A DNA stretch of 64,000 nucleotides from assembly GCF_020281205.1 (NCBI RefSeq), contig NZ_JACXZC010000001.1:62001-126000 (forward strand). Reading direction: 5' to 3'. Shown here piece by piece: positions 26,910-37,790 of this stretch. Position 1 is the first letter of the stretch. Every line of letters begins with the position of its first letter. The notes beneath the pieces were generated by a model. That model was not told the origin of the DNA, did not search any database, and saw only the letters and a program-made list of their open reading frames with translations. The position numbers and the translations under genes are program-made. This DNA comes from Empedobacter stercoris. Its GTDB lineage: Bacteria; Bacteroidota; Bacteroidia; Flavobacteriales; Weeksellaceae.

Positions 26910-29735
26910 ATGGACAAAGATTTTATTGAAGTTTACGGAGCTCGTGAACATAATCTAAAAAATATTGATGTTAAGATTCCTCGCAACGAGCTTGTGGTGA
27001 TCACAGGATTAAGTGGAAGTGGGAAATCTTCGCTTGCTTTTGATACGATTTATGCAGAAGGTCAACGTCGTTATATTGAAACATTTTCGGCTTATGCACG
27101 TCAATTTTTAGGAGGATTGGAACGTCCAGATGTTGATAAAATTGATGGATTGTCTCCTGTTATTGCAATTGAGCAAAAAACAACCAATAAGAATCCGCGT
27201 TCTACAGTAGGAACAATTACAGAAATTTATGATTTTCTTCGTTTATTATATGCAAGAGCGTCCACAGCTTATTCTGTTGAAACGAATGAAAAAATGGTGG
27301 CATACACAGATGATCAAATTATTGAACTGATTCGTGCGCAATATGAAGGAAAAAAAATAGCTATTCTGGCACCAATTGTTCGTTCTCGTAAAGGTCATTA
27401 CCGTGAAGTTTTTGTGACTTACTCTAAAAAAGGTTTTCTCGAAATGCGCATTGATGGTACGTTACAAGATATTGCGCCAGGAATGATGTTAGATCGTTAC
27501 AAAACACATGATATCGAGTTGTTGGTTGACAAAATGATTTTGAATGAGAAAGTGAATGATCAACGTTTACGCTCAAGTATCGATCATGCAATGCAACAAG
27601 GAAACGGAATTACAATGGTTTTGGATTACGAAACAAACGAATCTCGATTCTTTTCTCGTTCATTAATGTGTGCTACAACAGGTGTTTCATATGCACTACC
27701 CGAACCCAATACTTTTTCGTTTAATTCACCAAAAGGAGCTTGTCCAACTTGTACTGGTTTAGGCGAATTGAAAGTAGTGAATCACGAAAAATTATTTCAA
27801 GATAAAGAGAAATCGTTGTTTGATAATTTAGAAGAATTATTTGAAGCCTTAAAAACTTCTTCTCGAATCGAAAAACAATTAGAGGCTATTTTTGTTAAAT
27901 ATAATGTAGATCAAAAGACTGCTTTCAAAAAATTACCAAAAGAATTAATTGACGATGTGATGAATGGTTTGAAAGAAACCTTGAACGTTGATTTGAAATT
28001 TGCATCAGTCAAAAAAACATATAAAATAGATTTTGAAGGATTAAACGAATTTCTTTCTGAAATTATGGAAGATAAAACCAATCCTTCTTCAAATTCGATT
28101 AGTAAAAAGTTTGGAAAAAAAGAAATTTGTCCAACTTGTGAAGGTAAACGCTTAAAGAAAGAATCACTTTTCTTTCGTATCGACGATAAAAACATTGGTG
28201 AAGTTGCCGAAATGGATCTTAAATCTTTACAGAAATGGATTGAAGAAGCGCCAGCTTCTATGTCAGCTAATCAACAACAAATTGCACATGAAATTCTGAA
28301 AGAAATTTATACACGTTTGTCATTTTTATTAGATGTCGGATTGGATTATTTGAGTTTGAATCGTTCGTCGAAAACTCTTTCTGGAGGAGAAGCGCAACGA
28401 ATTCGTTTAGCAACTCAAATCGGTTCTCAGTTAGTCAATGTCTTGTATATTTTAGACGAACCAAGTATTGGTTTGCATCAACGTGATAATGTTCGTTTGA
28501 TTGATTCTTTAAAAAAATTACGTGATATCGGAAATTCTGTTTTGGTTGTAGAACATGATAAAGACATGATTTTAGAAGCTGATTATGTAATTGATGTTGG
28601 TCCTAAAGCTGGGAAAAATGGAGGTCAAATTGTCTGGCAAGGAGAACCTGAACAAATGTTGAAATCAAATACATTGACTTCAAAGTATTTAAATAATCAA
28701 TTACAAATAGAAGTTCCGAAAGAACGACGAAAAGGAAATGGAAACGAACTAAAACTTTTTGGTGCTTCAGGAAATAATCTAAAAAAAGTAAATCTTACTA
28801 TTCCATTAGGTGAATTGGTTGTGGTTTCTGGAGTTTCTGGTAGTGGGAAATCTACGTTAATTAATGAAACGTTATATCGAATTTTGAATCATCATTTTTT
28901 CCGTGCAGAAAAAGATCCGATGCCTTATAAAAAAATTGAAGGTTTAGAACATTTGGATAAAGTAATCGAAGTAGATCAATCGCCTATTGGACGTACACCT
29001 CGTTCTAATCCTGCAACCTACACAGGTATTTTTTCTGATATTCGTTCGTTGTTCACAAATTTACCCGAAGCAAAAATTAGAGGGTACAAACCTGGACGTT
29101 TTTCATTTAATGTAAAAGGAGGTCGTTGCGAAACGTGCCAAGGTGCAGGTTTGCGTGTGATAGAAATGAATTTTTTACCTGATATTCATGTCGAGTGTGA
29201 AACATGTAATGGTAAACGTTTTAATAGAGAAACCTTAGAGATACGTTACAAAGGAAAATCGATTTCGGATGTGTTGGAGATGACTGTAAATGAAGCCGTA
29301 GAATTCTTTGAAGCTATTCCGAAAATTTATCGTTATGTCAAAATGTTGCAAGATGTAGGGTTAGGTTATATCACACTTGGACAACAATCGACAACCTTGA
29401 GTGGAGGAGAAGCACAACGTGTAAAATTGGCGACAGAATTAGCAAAAAAACAAACCGGAAAAACAATTTATATTTTAGATGAACCAACAACAGGTTTACA
29501 TTTTGAAGATGTAAATGTATTGATGAAAGTCATCAATAAAATTGTAGAATTTGGAAATACAGTAATCATTATCGAACATAATTTAGATGTTATAAAATTA
29601 GCCGATTATGTCATAGATATTGGTCCTGATGGTGGTGGAAAAGGTGGTAAAATTGTTGCCGAAGGAACACCAGAAGAAATTGCGAATAATCCGAAAAGCG
29701 TAACAGGAAAATTCTTGAAAAACGAATTGAAATAA
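26910..29735 (+). CDS. uvrA: Excinuclease ABC subunit A
   Basis: A 941-residue DNA damage recognition ATPase of nucleotide excision repair, working as a dimer with UvrB. It contains two ABC modules: Walker [10 protein letters not shown] near the N terminus and GVSGSGKST in the second half, each with an LSGGEAQR signature and ILDEP Walker B. Zinc-binding CxxC pairs are visible in CPTCTGLGE / CPTCEGKR and CETCQGAG / CETCNGKR. I chose the ATG at 26910 ([18 protein letters not shown]), because a longer reading frame begins within the upstream terminator. Single gene. Confidence 0.97.
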   Translation: MDKDFIEVYGAREHNLKNIDVKIPRNELVVITGLSGSGKSSLAFDTIYAEGQRRYIETFSAYARQFLGGLERPDVDKIDGLSPVIAIEQKTTNKNPRSTVGTITEIYDFLRLLYARASTAYSVETNEKMVAYTDDQIIELIRAQYEGKKIAILAPIVRSRKGHYREVFVTYSKKGFLEMRIDGTLQDIAPGMMLDRYKTHDIELLVDKMILNEKVNDQRLRSSIDHAMQQGNGITMVLDYETNESRFFSRSLMCATTGVSYALPEPNTFSFNSPKGACPTCTGLGELKVVNHEKLFQDKEKSLFDNLEELFEALKTSSRIEKQLEAIFVKYNVDQKTAFKKLPKELIDDVMNGLKETLNVDLKFASVKKTYKIDFEGLNEFLSEIMEDKTNPSSNSISKKFGKKEICPTCEGKRLKKESLFFRIDDKNIGEVAEMDLKSLQKWIEEAPASMSANQQQIAHEILKEIYTRLSFLLDVGLDYLSLNRSSKTLSGGEAQRIRLATQIGSQLVNVLYILDEPSIGLHQRDNVRLIDSLKKLRDIGNSVLVVEHDKDMILEADYVIDVGPKAGKNGGQIVWQGEPEQMLKSNTLTSKYLNNQLQIEVPKERRKGNGNELKLFGASGNNLKKVNLTIPLGELVVVSGVSGSGKSTLINETLYRILNHHFFRAEKDPMPYKKIEGLEHLDKVIEVDQSPIGRTPRSNPATYTGIFSDIRSLFTNLPEAKIRGYKPGRFSFNVKGGRCETCQGAGLRVIEMNFLPDIHVECETCNGKRFNRETLEIRYKGKSISDVLEMTVNEAVEFFEAIPKIYRYVKMLQDVGLGYITLGQQSTTLSGGEAQRVKLATELAKKQTGKTIYILDEPTTGLHFEDVNVLMKVINKIVEFGNTVIIIEHNLDVIKLADYVIDIGPDGGGKGGKIVAEGTPEEIANNPKSVTGKFLKNELK

Positions 29736-29756
29736 TAAAAATATAATTTACAATAA

Positions 29757-29795
29757 AAAATCCTTGTCAAAGTTCAAAACCTTGACAAGGATTTT
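29757..29795. terminator. Bidirectional terminator after uvrA
   Basis: Perfect 14-bp arms AAAATCCTTGTCAA / TTGACAAGGATTTT with an 11-nt loop, between convergent genes. Confidence 0.85.
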
Positions 29796-29807
29796 ACTTA
29801 TTCAAAC

Positions 29808-31115
29808 CTAATTAGAAGTTTCAAATTCTATCAGATAGTTTTTTAGAGGATAATTATTCATATTTCTAAAATTACTCGAAATTAGGATTTGATATTTTTT
29901 ATTAGGTTCTAACTCTACTTGAATTGTCCAACTTTTGTTATCATTTGACCAATATCTTTTCTTGAAATCACTTTTAGGAAATGCGACTTCGCCTAATTCA
30001 CCATAATCTACTCCAGTATTAAATCCATTTAAAGGTTCAGAAAAATTGATTGTGATTTCTTTTGTTTTGGGATCAACATTTTTACTGTAATTGTTAAACT
30101 GTTTTATTCCAAGAACAGTAGGTCTTTTGCTTTCAAAATCTTTTTGAAGTTCTTCTAAAGATTTAGAAAAATAATTTGATTTAGTGACATAATCTTCAAT
30201 AACAGTTTTGTTTGCATAATCTAACTCGATTAATTCTTTTATTGCATATTTTTTATTTTCAGCTTGATTGTAATAATTTTCAGCTATCTGATAACCTATA
30301 TAATATCCCAAATCTCTCACGCCAAACTCGTTTGGAGAATCTCCCCAAAGCCATTTATATAAGTTATTCATATAAAACATTTCCTGTTCGAATCGCGCTC
30401 TTACTTTTTCATTATTATTTTTACCATAGGAAATAGCGGGAGCTGCGGACGGTACATTCATTGCTTTTGTAGAAACAAATTCTGCAATACCTTCGTAAAT
30501 AACATAAGAAAGAAGATTGTCTACAAATGGCTTTTGTTGTGTATGAACATATTCATGTACATTTAATAATACCAAATCATTAATAGGCTCGCTATCAAAA
30601 TATACACGTCTTGCGTTGCGTAGGTTTTTAGGAAATTCGTCTGTAACTGTATTTTTATCCGTCATGGCTAACTCGCTTCCAATCAAAACACTTTTATCTT
30701 TTATTGTCCCATTTGTACGTAATGCTCCAATTGTAAAGTAAATATTAGCGGGTTTCAATTCAGGGTAAATCAATCGAAGTTTTTTAATTCCTTTATTCAA
30801 ATCTTTTGATATATTTTTAGATTTTAATGTGTTTTTTCGAACCGAATTCCAGAATTTAGGATAAGAATTAATTGCATTGATATAATCTTTTTCGGTATAA
30901 TTTCTTGTTTCTCTAATTAATTTTAAACCTTCTGTACCTTTTGATAAATACTCATCGTTCAAATATTTATATTGCAATACAGAATCTTTAGTTTGAGCTA
31001 TTTTATCATATGCTATCCAAAAATTATCGACATCTGATGTGAAAACTTTTTGAGCATTTACAGAAAAGGAAAAGAAGAAATAAGCTGTAACAGATGAAAG
31101 TATAAAGTTTTTCAT
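29808..31115 (-). CDS. Secreted zinc metallopeptidase-like protein
   Basis: A 435-residue exported protein with signal peptide MKNFILSSVTAYFFFSFSVNAQ; the start at 31115 is preferred to an in-frame ATG 45 bp upstream that would bury the signal. A gluzincin-type active site is present: HEYVH (187-191) with a candidate third ligand Glu in YEGIAEF (208-212). The catalytic part resembles the DUF2268-like predicted Zn-dependent proteases. The last 90 or so residues (TVLGIKQFNNYSKNVDPKTK onward) look like an Ig-like beta sandwich. It has no lipobox, so it is probably periplasmic. The substrate is unknown. It shares a terminator with uvrA. Confidence 0.78.
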   Translation of the reverse strand: MKNFILSSVTAYFFFSFSVNAQKVFTSDVDNFWIAYDKIAQTKDSVLQYKYLNDEYLSKGTEGLKLIRETRNYTEKDYINAINSYPKFWNSVRKNTLKSKNISKDLNKGIKKLRLIYPELKPANIYFTIGALRTNGTIKDKSVLIGSELAMTDKNTVTDEFPKNLRNARRVYFDSEPINDLVLLNVHEYVHTQQKPFVDNLLSYVIYEGIAEFVSTKAMNVPSAAPAISYGKNNNEKVRARFEQEMFYMNNLYKWLWGDSPNEFGVRDLGYYIGYQIAENYYNQAENKKYAIKELIELDYANKTVIEDYVTKSNYFSKSLEELQKDFESKRPTVLGIKQFNNYSKNVDPKTKEITINFSEPLNGFNTGVDYGELGEVAFPKSDFKKRYWSNDNKSWTIQVELEPNKKYQILISSNFRNMNNYPLKNYLIEFETSN

Positions 31116-31228
31116 AAATAGTAATAAAAGTAATAAGTTACTAAGATAATTTATTTTCATTTGTAAACATTTAATTTTTAAATGTTTATTATAATTAAAT
31201 TTTGTAAAAAACTGTTTATCTTTTTCCT

Positions 31229-32500
31229 ATGAAAGAGGTTTTTCTACATTATATTTGGAATTCGAAGCAATTTTTATATCAAAATTTGCAAACTTTTCAT
31301 GGTGATTTTATTGAAATTATCAAGGTTGGAAAACTGAATCATCATGCAGGACCAGATTTTTTGGAAGCAGAAATTATTATTGGTGATAAAGTATGGATTG
31401 GTAGTGTAGAAATGCATGTAAATTCGTCGGATTGGCTGACGCACCAACATTCAGATGATTTAGCGTACCAAAATGTGATTTTACATGTGGTTTGGAACCA
31501 TGATTGTGAAGTGGATATTTTACGCCAACGAAATGTACAAACCTTGATTTTACAAGATTTTGTAAAACCTGAAATTGTTTTTAATTATCAAAATATTATT
31601 CATTCTAAATTGGATAAAATTTATTGCGAAGAATTTTTAAGTACACTTGATTTTAAACAATTTGATTTTTGGTTTGAACGAATTTTAATCGAACGATTCG
31701 AAGAGAAAACAACACATATTTTACACATTTTAGAAAAAAATAATTCGAATTGGGAAGAAACATTGTTCAAAAGTTTAGCTAAAAATTTTGGTTTAAAAGT
31801 GAATGTAGAAGCGTTTGAATTGTGGTCAAATTCTTTTCCATTTAACGTGTTGCAAAAGATACAATTTGATGCGTTAAAAGTAGAGGCTTTATTTTTTGGA
31901 CAAGCAGGTTTTTTGGAAGAAGATTATGAAAATGCATATTTTAATCAATTAAAAAAAGAATATAATTTTCTGAAAAATAAATATCAAATCCAAGCAATTG
32001 AAAATAGTTTATTTCGTTTTTCTAAAATGCGACCAATAGGCTTTCCTACTATTCGATTGGCGCAATTAGGCGCAATTTATACGCAATATTTAAGTTTATT
32101 TTCAGTAATAATTCAACCTAAAAATTTAAAAGAATTTTATAAAATTTTTAACAAACAAGAATTGAATTCTTTTTGGAACACACATTATACATTTAAAAAC
32201 GAATCTAAATTTCAACTCAAAAATCTTTCAAAAGACAAAATAAATAATTTGTTGATTAATACAATTATCCCAATACGATATGCATTCGAGCGACAAAAAG
32301 ATGAAGTTGAAATTGATTTTTACCTTGATTTGTTAAATGAAATGGATCCCGAAAATAATTCGATTTTGAATGAATTTGAACGCATTGGCTTCGAAAATAA
32401 AACTGCGAAAGATTCACAACAATTAATTCAACTCAAAAAAAGATATTGCTCCGAGAAAAAATGTTTAAATTGCGCTATCGGACAACAAATTTTACGTTAA
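31229..32500 (+). CDS. DUF2851 family protein
   Basis: A 423-residue cytoplasmic protein matching DUF2851, a family largely restricted to Bacteroidota and relatives. Its hallmark opening blocks are visible: LHYIWNSKQF, GKLNHHAGPDFLEAEI, WIGSVEMHVNSSDW and VILHVVWNHD (residues about 5-95), with conserved His/Asp/Glu residues that look metal-binding and nuclease-like. The C terminus has a cysteine cluster, YCSEKKCLNCAIG, which could bind metal. No function has been established that I know of. The PspC gene follows without any gap. Confidence 0.85.
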   Translation: MKEVFLHYIWNSKQFLYQNLQTFHGDFIEIIKVGKLNHHAGPDFLEAEIIIGDKVWIGSVEMHVNSSDWLTHQHSDDLAYQNVILHVVWNHDCEVDILRQRNVQTLILQDFVKPEIVFNYQNIIHSKLDKIYCEEFLSTLDFKQFDFWFERILIERFEEKTTHILHILEKNNSNWEETLFKSLAKNFGLKVNVEAFELWSNSFPFNVLQKIQFDALKVEALFFGQAGFLEEDYENAYFNQLKKEYNFLKNKYQIQAIENSLFRFSKMRPIGFPTIRLAQLGAIYTQYLSLFSVIIQPKNLKEFYKIFNKQELNSFWNTHYTFKNESKFQLKNLSKDKINNLLINTIIPIRYAFERQKDEVEIDFYLDLLNEMDPENNSILNEFERIGFENKTAKDSQQLIQLKKRYCSEKKCLNCAIGQQILR

Positions 32501-32722
32501 ATGAAAGATCAAATAAGAAATTTTGCAGAAAGAGAATGGTTTAATGTTATTTCGAGATTTGCAGATAAAATAGGTGTTCGTGTTGCTAAATTACGATTTA
32601 TTTTTATCTATTTAGCTTTCGCGACTTTTGGTTTAGCGTTTGTTGGCTATTTTATGATGTTGTTCTTTTTTTGGGTAAAGGATTGTTTTATTATCAAACG
32701 AAAATCAGTCTTTGATTTGTAA
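32501..32722 (+). CDS. PspC-domain small membrane protein
   Basis: A 73-residue protein whose RFADKIGVRVAKLRFIFIYLAFATFGLAFVGYF region matches the short PspC domain: an amphipathic lead, then one or two tight hydrophobic segments (about 32-60). PspC proteins take part in envelope stress responses in other bacteria; this stand-alone Bacteroidota form is not characterised. Its ATG follows the stop codon of the DUF2851 gene directly (stop ends at 32500), so translation is likely coupled. Confidence 0.75.
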   Translation: MKDQIRNFAEREWFNVISRFADKIGVRVAKLRFIFIYLAFATFGLAFVGYFMMLFFFWVKDCFIIKRKSVFDL

Positions 32723-32859
32723 TTTGTTATTTACAAATATTTAAAACCTATAATTTATTTTATTCTTCTTAACTTGCTAAATATTTGAATGTTATATCAT
32801 TTTTAATGATAATGTAAGGGTGTGGTATATAATTTTTTTTCATCTCTTTTCTGACTAAA

Positions 32860-34056
32860 ATGAAATATTTGAAAAAGTCTACTTTTTATTTAAATAAATC
32901 ACAGCGATTTGGGTTGTATTTGTTATTTGTATTGATTTTATTGTTTGAAATTTTTCAGCATATTTCAGTTCAAAAAGAAACTTATGAATTAACAGAGACG
33001 GATAAAGTATTGTTGGCTAAATATCAAATATCTTCTAAGAATTATGCTTTTAATACAACTTCTGTAAATAATTTAAAAGATTCAATCAAACCTTTTAATC
33101 CAAATGATTTGTCTTTGGAAGATTGGATGAATTTAGGATTTTCGGAACGTCAAGCCGAAGTTATTTTGAAATATAAAGGAATAGTTGGGGGTGAATTTAC
33201 CTCAAAAGAGCAAATCAAAAAGTGTTATGTGATTGATGAAGAAAAGTACAGGGAACTATCTCCGTTTATTCTTTTACCTACACAATCTAAATCAAATTTT
33301 ATTGATTATACATTTTCAAAAACTAAAGTTGTTTATAAGAATTTTAACCCGAATGATTTGCCTCAACAAGGTTGGGAAAAGCTTGGTTTTTCTCCAAAAC
33401 AGGCTGAAACAATTATGAAATACAAACAAATTATTGGTGGAAAATTTACTTCAAAAGAACAAATTAGAAAATGTTTTGTGATTGATGATGAGAAATATGC
33501 AGAAATGAAAGCTTATATTTTATTGCCTGAAAAATCAAAAGAAGACGAAAAATTATCAAGTAAACAAATTGGAAAAAATATTCAGTATATTAAATTTAAT
33601 CCAAATAATTATTCGGAAAAAGATTGGCAAAAGTTAGGATTTTCGTCAAAACAAGCAATTTCTATTTTAAAATATAAAACCATTTTGGGTGGTCAGTTTA
33701 AAACCAAAGAGCAAATAAAAAAATGCTATATAATTTCGGATGAAAAATATCAAGAAATGGAGCCTTATATTGATTTACCAAATAATGTTGAATATAAAGC
33801 TGAATTACCAAAAGTAGAATCTAAAATTGTAGAAAATAAAGTTGAAAAAATTGAGTTAACAGAAAAGTTTAATCCGAATAATTTGAATCATGAAGATTGG
33901 ATAAGACTAGGCTTTACGGAACAACAAGTCAACACAATTTTAAAATTTAAACGTTCGTTAGGAGGTAAGTTTAAGGATGCAAAAACATTGAAAAAATGTT
34001 ATGCGATTAGTGAAGAAAAGTTTAATGAGATTGAACATTTTTTAATTTTCGATTAG
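32860..34056 (+). CDS. Membrane protein with four tandem helix-hairpin-helix repeats (ComEA-like)
   Basis: A 398-residue protein with a single N-terminal transmembrane helix (about 18-32, GLYLLFVLILLFEIF) and four copies of a repeat of about 65-85 residues. Each has the form FNPN(D/N)-W--LGF---QA--ILK(Y/F)K---GG-FKTKEQIKKCY-I---KY-E, starting near residues 77, 161, 246 and 345. These match the ComEA-type helix-hairpin-helix, a non-sequence-specific DNA-binding fold. The linkers are lysine/glutamate-rich. A role in DNA uptake or DNA handling at the membrane is plausible but unproven; no other competence gene is nearby. Closed by a bidirectional terminator. Confidence 0.82.
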   Translation: MKYLKKSTFYLNKSQRFGLYLLFVLILLFEIFQHISVQKETYELTETDKVLLAKYQISSKNYAFNTTSVNNLKDSIKPFNPNDLSLEDWMNLGFSERQAEVILKYKGIVGGEFTSKEQIKKCYVIDEEKYRELSPFILLPTQSKSNFIDYTFSKTKVVYKNFNPNDLPQQGWEKLGFSPKQAETIMKYKQIIGGKFTSKEQIRKCFVIDDEKYAEMKAYILLPEKSKEDEKLSSKQIGKNIQYIKFNPNNYSEKDWQKLGFSSKQAISILKYKTILGGQFKTKEQIKKCYIISDEKYQEMEPYIDLPNNVEYKAELPKVESKIVENKVEKIELTEKFNPNNLNHEDWIRLGFTEQQVNTILKFKRSLGGKFKDAKTLKKCYAISEEKFNEIEHFLIFD

Positions 34057-34086
34057 ACATTCATTAAGAGTAAGTTGGTTATTTAA

Positions 34087-34123
34087 AATAAACGCGTTGT
34101 AGGATTTCCTAAACGCGTTTATT
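34087..34123. terminator. Bidirectional terminator between the HhH gene and the M16 peptidase
   Basis: AATAAACGCGTT / AACGCGTTTATT arms enclosing a second small TAGG/CCTA stem. Convergent genes on both sides. Confidence 0.75.
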
Positions 34124-34145
34124 GATTTTATAATTGAATAAAAGA

Positions 34146-37058
34146 TTAATAATTAAACAATTCTTCTAATGTTAATTCTTTAATATCACCTAATTTTTGA
34201 ACAGCATTCCAATCTAAGTTGTCTTTTTTACCGATTAAACCTACATTGAATTTCTGACCTTTGATGTGTTTTTGGAAAAATTGATCCAATTGATCTAATG
34301 TTAATTTAGATGTTTGCTCGTAAATATCTTTGTTGATATCATAGTTAAGACCTCTATCTTGTAAAGACAGCCAATAAAAGAATACATTTGCTTTTGTGTA
34401 GCGACTTGTAGCGATTTGCTTTAGCGCTGCTTGCTTCGAATTATTGAATTGATTTTCTGCTTTTGGCATATTATTCATTAACTCTTTCATAGCATCAACA
34501 GCTTGTGGTAATTTGTTTGCTTGTGTACCAATTACCGCTCTCACATAGTTGTAATTATCTTTTTTGTTCGCATTGATGTAAAAAGATCCAGCTGAATAAG
34601 CCAAAGATTTAGATTCGCGAATTTCTTGGAAAACAATAGATGATAAACCTCCACCAAAATATTCATTGAAAATTCCGGTTGATGTTAATAACGTTGGATC
34701 GTATTTAGAGTCGCGTGCAAAGAAATTAATTTCCGACTGTACCATGTCGTAAGGTGCAAAATATACTTTACCATCGGTCGCTGGTTGAGGATATATTTTT
34801 TTCTTTGGATAATCTAAATTCTTCCCGAAATTATGATTTTGTTCAATTGCTTTTTTCGTTTCAGCTTCATTATTTCCGTAGTAGAAAATTTGATGCTTGT
34901 AATTAAAGAAATCTTTAATGATTTGTGTTAATTCTTTCGGATCAATTGCTTTCAAATCTGCTTCAGAAATAATATCTCGCGAACGATTGTCTGGTCCATA
35001 TTGAGCATACGTATTCAACATAGAAGAAATCACATTTTTATTCTTTTTAGAATTTTCTCTTGATTTCAATATTTTATTTACATACTCTTGGTACGATTCA
35101 TTAGTAGCAACAGCATCACTTAAAAGATGTTCGAATAATTTGATACCACTTGTTAAATTCTTTTGTAAACCTGTGATATAAACAGAAGTTCTCTCAGTTC
35201 CTGTATTCACACCATAATCAATTCCAATTTTGTAAAACTCTTTTTTTAAGTTTTCTGGTGAATATTTAGAAGTTCCTAAGTAGTTTAAATAATTAATCGC
35301 TAAACCAAGTTTCTTGTTATTATCAGCTCCCATATCAGCGATGTAGTAAACAGAACTGATATCATTTGTTTTATTTTGGATTGAAGTGAACTTTGTATTG
35401 TTGATTTTTCCTTCCTTCAATTCTTTTTTGAAATCAACAAAAACTGGTTTAATCTCACTCGATTTGATGTTCATAAAGTCTTTGTACCAAGTAGATTCAG
35501 CATCACGATTTAATTGAATTGGTGTAATACCAGGATTCGATACACGAACTAAGTTTTTGTTTTCACCTTGACGTTTGTAAACAATTACATAATTATCAGT
35601 GTAATTTTTCTTCGCAAAATCCATTAATTCTTGCTTCGTAACACGACTCATTTCATCGTATTGATCCACAACTTTCGCCCAAGGAATGTCATTAATGTAC
35701 GATTTGTATAAACTTGCAGCTAACGAACGTGAGTTTTCCCAACTTTTCATACGCGACTTTCTCAAATCATTCGTTACAGCCTCAATCATCCAATCATCGA
35801 ATTCCCCTTTTTTAATTTTCTCGATTTGAGTGATTAATAAATCACGAACTTCTTCTAAATTTTGACCTTGTTTTGGTGATCCAGAAAAAGAATGCATTCC
35901 GTAATCTCTAAAGAAAGATGAAGAACTACTTGCACCTAATGTTTTTTGTTGTTGATTGATATTTAAATCGATTAATCCTGCAGTAGAATTACTCAAAATG
36001 TAATCAATTAGCGTAACATATTTAGCATCAGAACTATTTGCACCATTAAAACGGTAAGCAAACTGTACACGCTCTGAAGATGGACTGAACACATCACTTG
36101 TTACGATTGTTTTGATTGGCTCTTCTTTTGCTACATATTGTGTAGGAGCCGGTTTTGTAGCATAATTTCCGAAATATTTATCAATCATCGGAACAGCTGT
36201 ATCAAAATCAAAATCTCCAATTAATAGAACTGCCATATTACTCGCAACATAATATTTATCAAAATAATTATGAATTGCCACCATTGAAGGATTCTTTAAA
36301 TGCTCTGAAGTTCCAATTGTTGTTTGTGTTCCGTAATGCGATTTTGGGAACAATGTTTCCATCATTTTATAGAAAACTAAACGTCCGTCATTATCTTGCG
36401 AACGATTAAATTCTTCATAAACAGCTTCTAATTCTGTATGAAATAAACGTAAAACTAATTCGTTAAAACGTTCTGATTCTACTTTTAACCATTTTTCTAA
36501 TTCGTTGTTCGGAATATTATTATGGTAAATTGTTTCCTCTAAAGAAGTGTGTGCATTTGTGCCTGAAGCTCCAAGCGATGAAATTAATTTATCGTACTCA
36601 TTTGCTACAGCATATTTAGATGCTTCTTGCGAAACTTGATCGATTTTTTTATAAAGCTCGATTTTCTTAGCCGGATCTTTTTCTGCTTTATGCTGCTCAT
36701 ATAAATCAGAAATTTGTTGGATCAAAGGTTGTTCTGCAGCCCAGTTTTGAGTTCCAATTTTCGAAGTTCCTTTAAAAACCATGTGTTCTAAATAATGAGC
36801 CAAACCAGTGTTGTCTTCTGGATCGTTGTTAGAACCTGTTTTTACAGCAATATGTGTTTGAATTCTTGGTTCGTCTTTTATTTGAGCTAAATAAATTTTT
36901 AAACCATTTTTTAAGGTATAGATTCTTGTATTAGAAGGATCATTTTCTACCATTTCGTAGGTATATCCTTTGTTGTCTGTTTTTTTCACAGTCTTTAATT
37001 GTGCATAAGTTAAAACGGAAGTAAACATAATTCCGCAAAATAGAAAAGATTTCCTCAT
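34146..37058 (-). CDS. M16 family zinc metallopeptidase (insulinase-type, two-lobe)
   Basis: A 970-residue exported protease with signal peptide (MRKSFLFCGIMFTSVLTYAQ). The inverted zinc motif HYLEH is at 88-92 within AHYLEHMVFKGT, and the downstream acidic ligand lies in ELEAVYEEFNR (about 205-215). The full length contains both the active and inactive M16 halves, as in pitrilysin and E. coli PqqL. Such enzymes degrade peptides in the periplasm; the C-terminal half contains the usual FNEYFGGGLSSIVFQEIRES-like block. Single gene upstream of the crcB pair on the same strand. Confidence 0.93.
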   Translation of the reverse strand: MRKSFLFCGIMFTSVLTYAQLKTVKKTDNKGYTYEMVENDPSNTRIYTLKNGLKIYLAQIKDEPRIQTHIAVKTGSNNDPEDNTGLAHYLEHMVFKGTSKIGTQNWAAEQPLIQQISDLYEQHKAEKDPAKKIELYKKIDQVSQEASKYAVANEYDKLISSLGASGTNAHTSLEETIYHNNIPNNELEKWLKVESERFNELVLRLFHTELEAVYEEFNRSQDNDGRLVFYKMMETLFPKSHYGTQTTIGTSEHLKNPSMVAIHNYFDKYYVASNMAVLLIGDFDFDTAVPMIDKYFGNYATKPAPTQYVAKEEPIKTIVTSDVFSPSSERVQFAYRFNGANSSDAKYVTLIDYILSNSTAGLIDLNINQQQKTLGASSSSSFFRDYGMHSFSGSPKQGQNLEEVRDLLITQIEKIKKGEFDDWMIEAVTNDLRKSRMKSWENSRSLAASLYKSYINDIPWAKVVDQYDEMSRVTKQELMDFAKKNYTDNYVIVYKRQGENKNLVRVSNPGITPIQLNRDAESTWYKDFMNIKSSEIKPVFVDFKKELKEGKINNTKFTSIQNKTNDISSVYYIADMGADNNKKLGLAINYLNYLGTSKYSPENLKKEFYKIGIDYGVNTGTERTSVYITGLQKNLTSGIKLFEHLLSDAVATNESYQEYVNKILKSRENSKKNKNVISSMLNTYAQYGPDNRSRDIISEADLKAIDPKELTQIIKDFFNYKHQIFYYGNNEAETKKAIEQNHNFGKNLDYPKKKIYPQPATDGKVYFAPYDMVQSEINFFARDSKYDPTLLTSTGIFNEYFGGGLSSIVFQEIRESKSLAYSAGSFYINANKKDNYNYVRAVIGTQANKLPQAVDAMKELMNNMPKAENQFNNSKQAALKQIATSRYTKANVFFYWLSLQDRGLNYDINKDIYEQTSKLTLDQLDQFFQKHIKGQKFNVGLIGKKDNLDWNAVQKLGDIKELTLEELFNY

Positions 37059-37136
37059 GTGATAATTTTATATTTCTTAAAAATAAGATTTTTTTATTAT
37101 CTACCATAAAGAAAAATATAATATGTTGATAATGAT

Positions 37137-37514
37137 TTATTTTATAAGCCTAAATCCAATTAGTGTAAAAAAAATTCCAATGACAACACTTGATAAAATG
37201 TAAACAAGGGATGTCATTACGTTTTGTTGTTGAATTAAGTTGAAATTTTCATATGAAAAACTTGAAAAAGTAGTAAATCCTCCACAAAAACCGGTGATGA
37301 ATAAAAAATTGAAATACGTATTTCCTATATTATTCTTAATTGAATAAGCGTACAAAATTCCAATCAAAAAGCAACCAATACTATTTGTCAAAAATGTAGC
37401 CAACGGAAATGGTTGTGAATAATATTTTCCGATTCCGTATGAAATTAAAAATCTTGCAACACTACCAAAAGCGCCACCTAAACCAACAAATAGTATAGAT
37501 TTTAAAAGATTCAT
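37137..37514 (-). CDS. crcB: Fluoride ion channel CrcB (Fluc)
   Basis: A 125-residue four-helix membrane protein that exports fluoride as a dual-topology dimer. Signatures seen: GLGGAFGSVARF near the start, TFLTNSIGCFLIG with the pore asparagine, and GFCGGFTTFSSFSYE carrying the conserved TTFSSF (Phe box and Na+ site region). Its start codon shares an A with the stop codon of the preceding small membrane protein gene (TAATG), implying translational coupling. No fluoride riboswitch was recognised upstream. Confidence 0.95.
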   Translation of the reverse strand: MNLLKSILFVGLGGAFGSVARFLISYGIGKYYSQPFPLATFLTNSIGCFLIGILYAYSIKNNIGNTYFNFLFITGFCGGFTTFSSFSYENFNLIQQQNVMTSLVYILSSVVIGIFFTLIGFRLIK

Positions 37515-37720
37515 TAAATTCTGTTTACAATTTTAATCAAAGCTAAAAATAGTATAATGATGAATGAAATAATTCCTAAAAAGAATAAACCTAATCCAAA
37601 ATAAACAATTGTAATTGTTCCAATATTCCAACCGATTAAGTTGATTGAATAACCTATTAAAATCAGCGCTATTGAAATCAATAAAAATTTGAGATTATTT
37701 ACTTTTTCTAAATTCATCAT
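37514..37720 (-). CDS. Small two-helix membrane protein
   Basis: A 68-residue hydrophobic protein with two predicted transmembrane helices (about 11-30 and 33-62). I do not recognise a family. The TAATG overlap with crcB indicates that the two are translated as a coupled pair, so it may assist or simply accompany the fluoride channel. There is no cysteine or charged catalytic motif. A start at Met1 or Met2 cannot be distinguished. Confidence 0.6.
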   Translation of the reverse strand: MMNLEKVNNLKFLLISIALILIGYSINLIGWNIGTITIVYFGLGLFFLGIISFIIILFLALIKIVNRI

Positions 37721-37790
37721 TTCTAAAGATGCGAAGCTAAAACAAGTTCAGCTTGACATCTGTATTTTATTTTGAGTATTAAATATAAAA

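Noticed and set aside
37721-37790. Fluoride riboswitch upstream of the crcB operon
   Set aside because: The 70-bp leader lacks the conserved crcB-motif segments.
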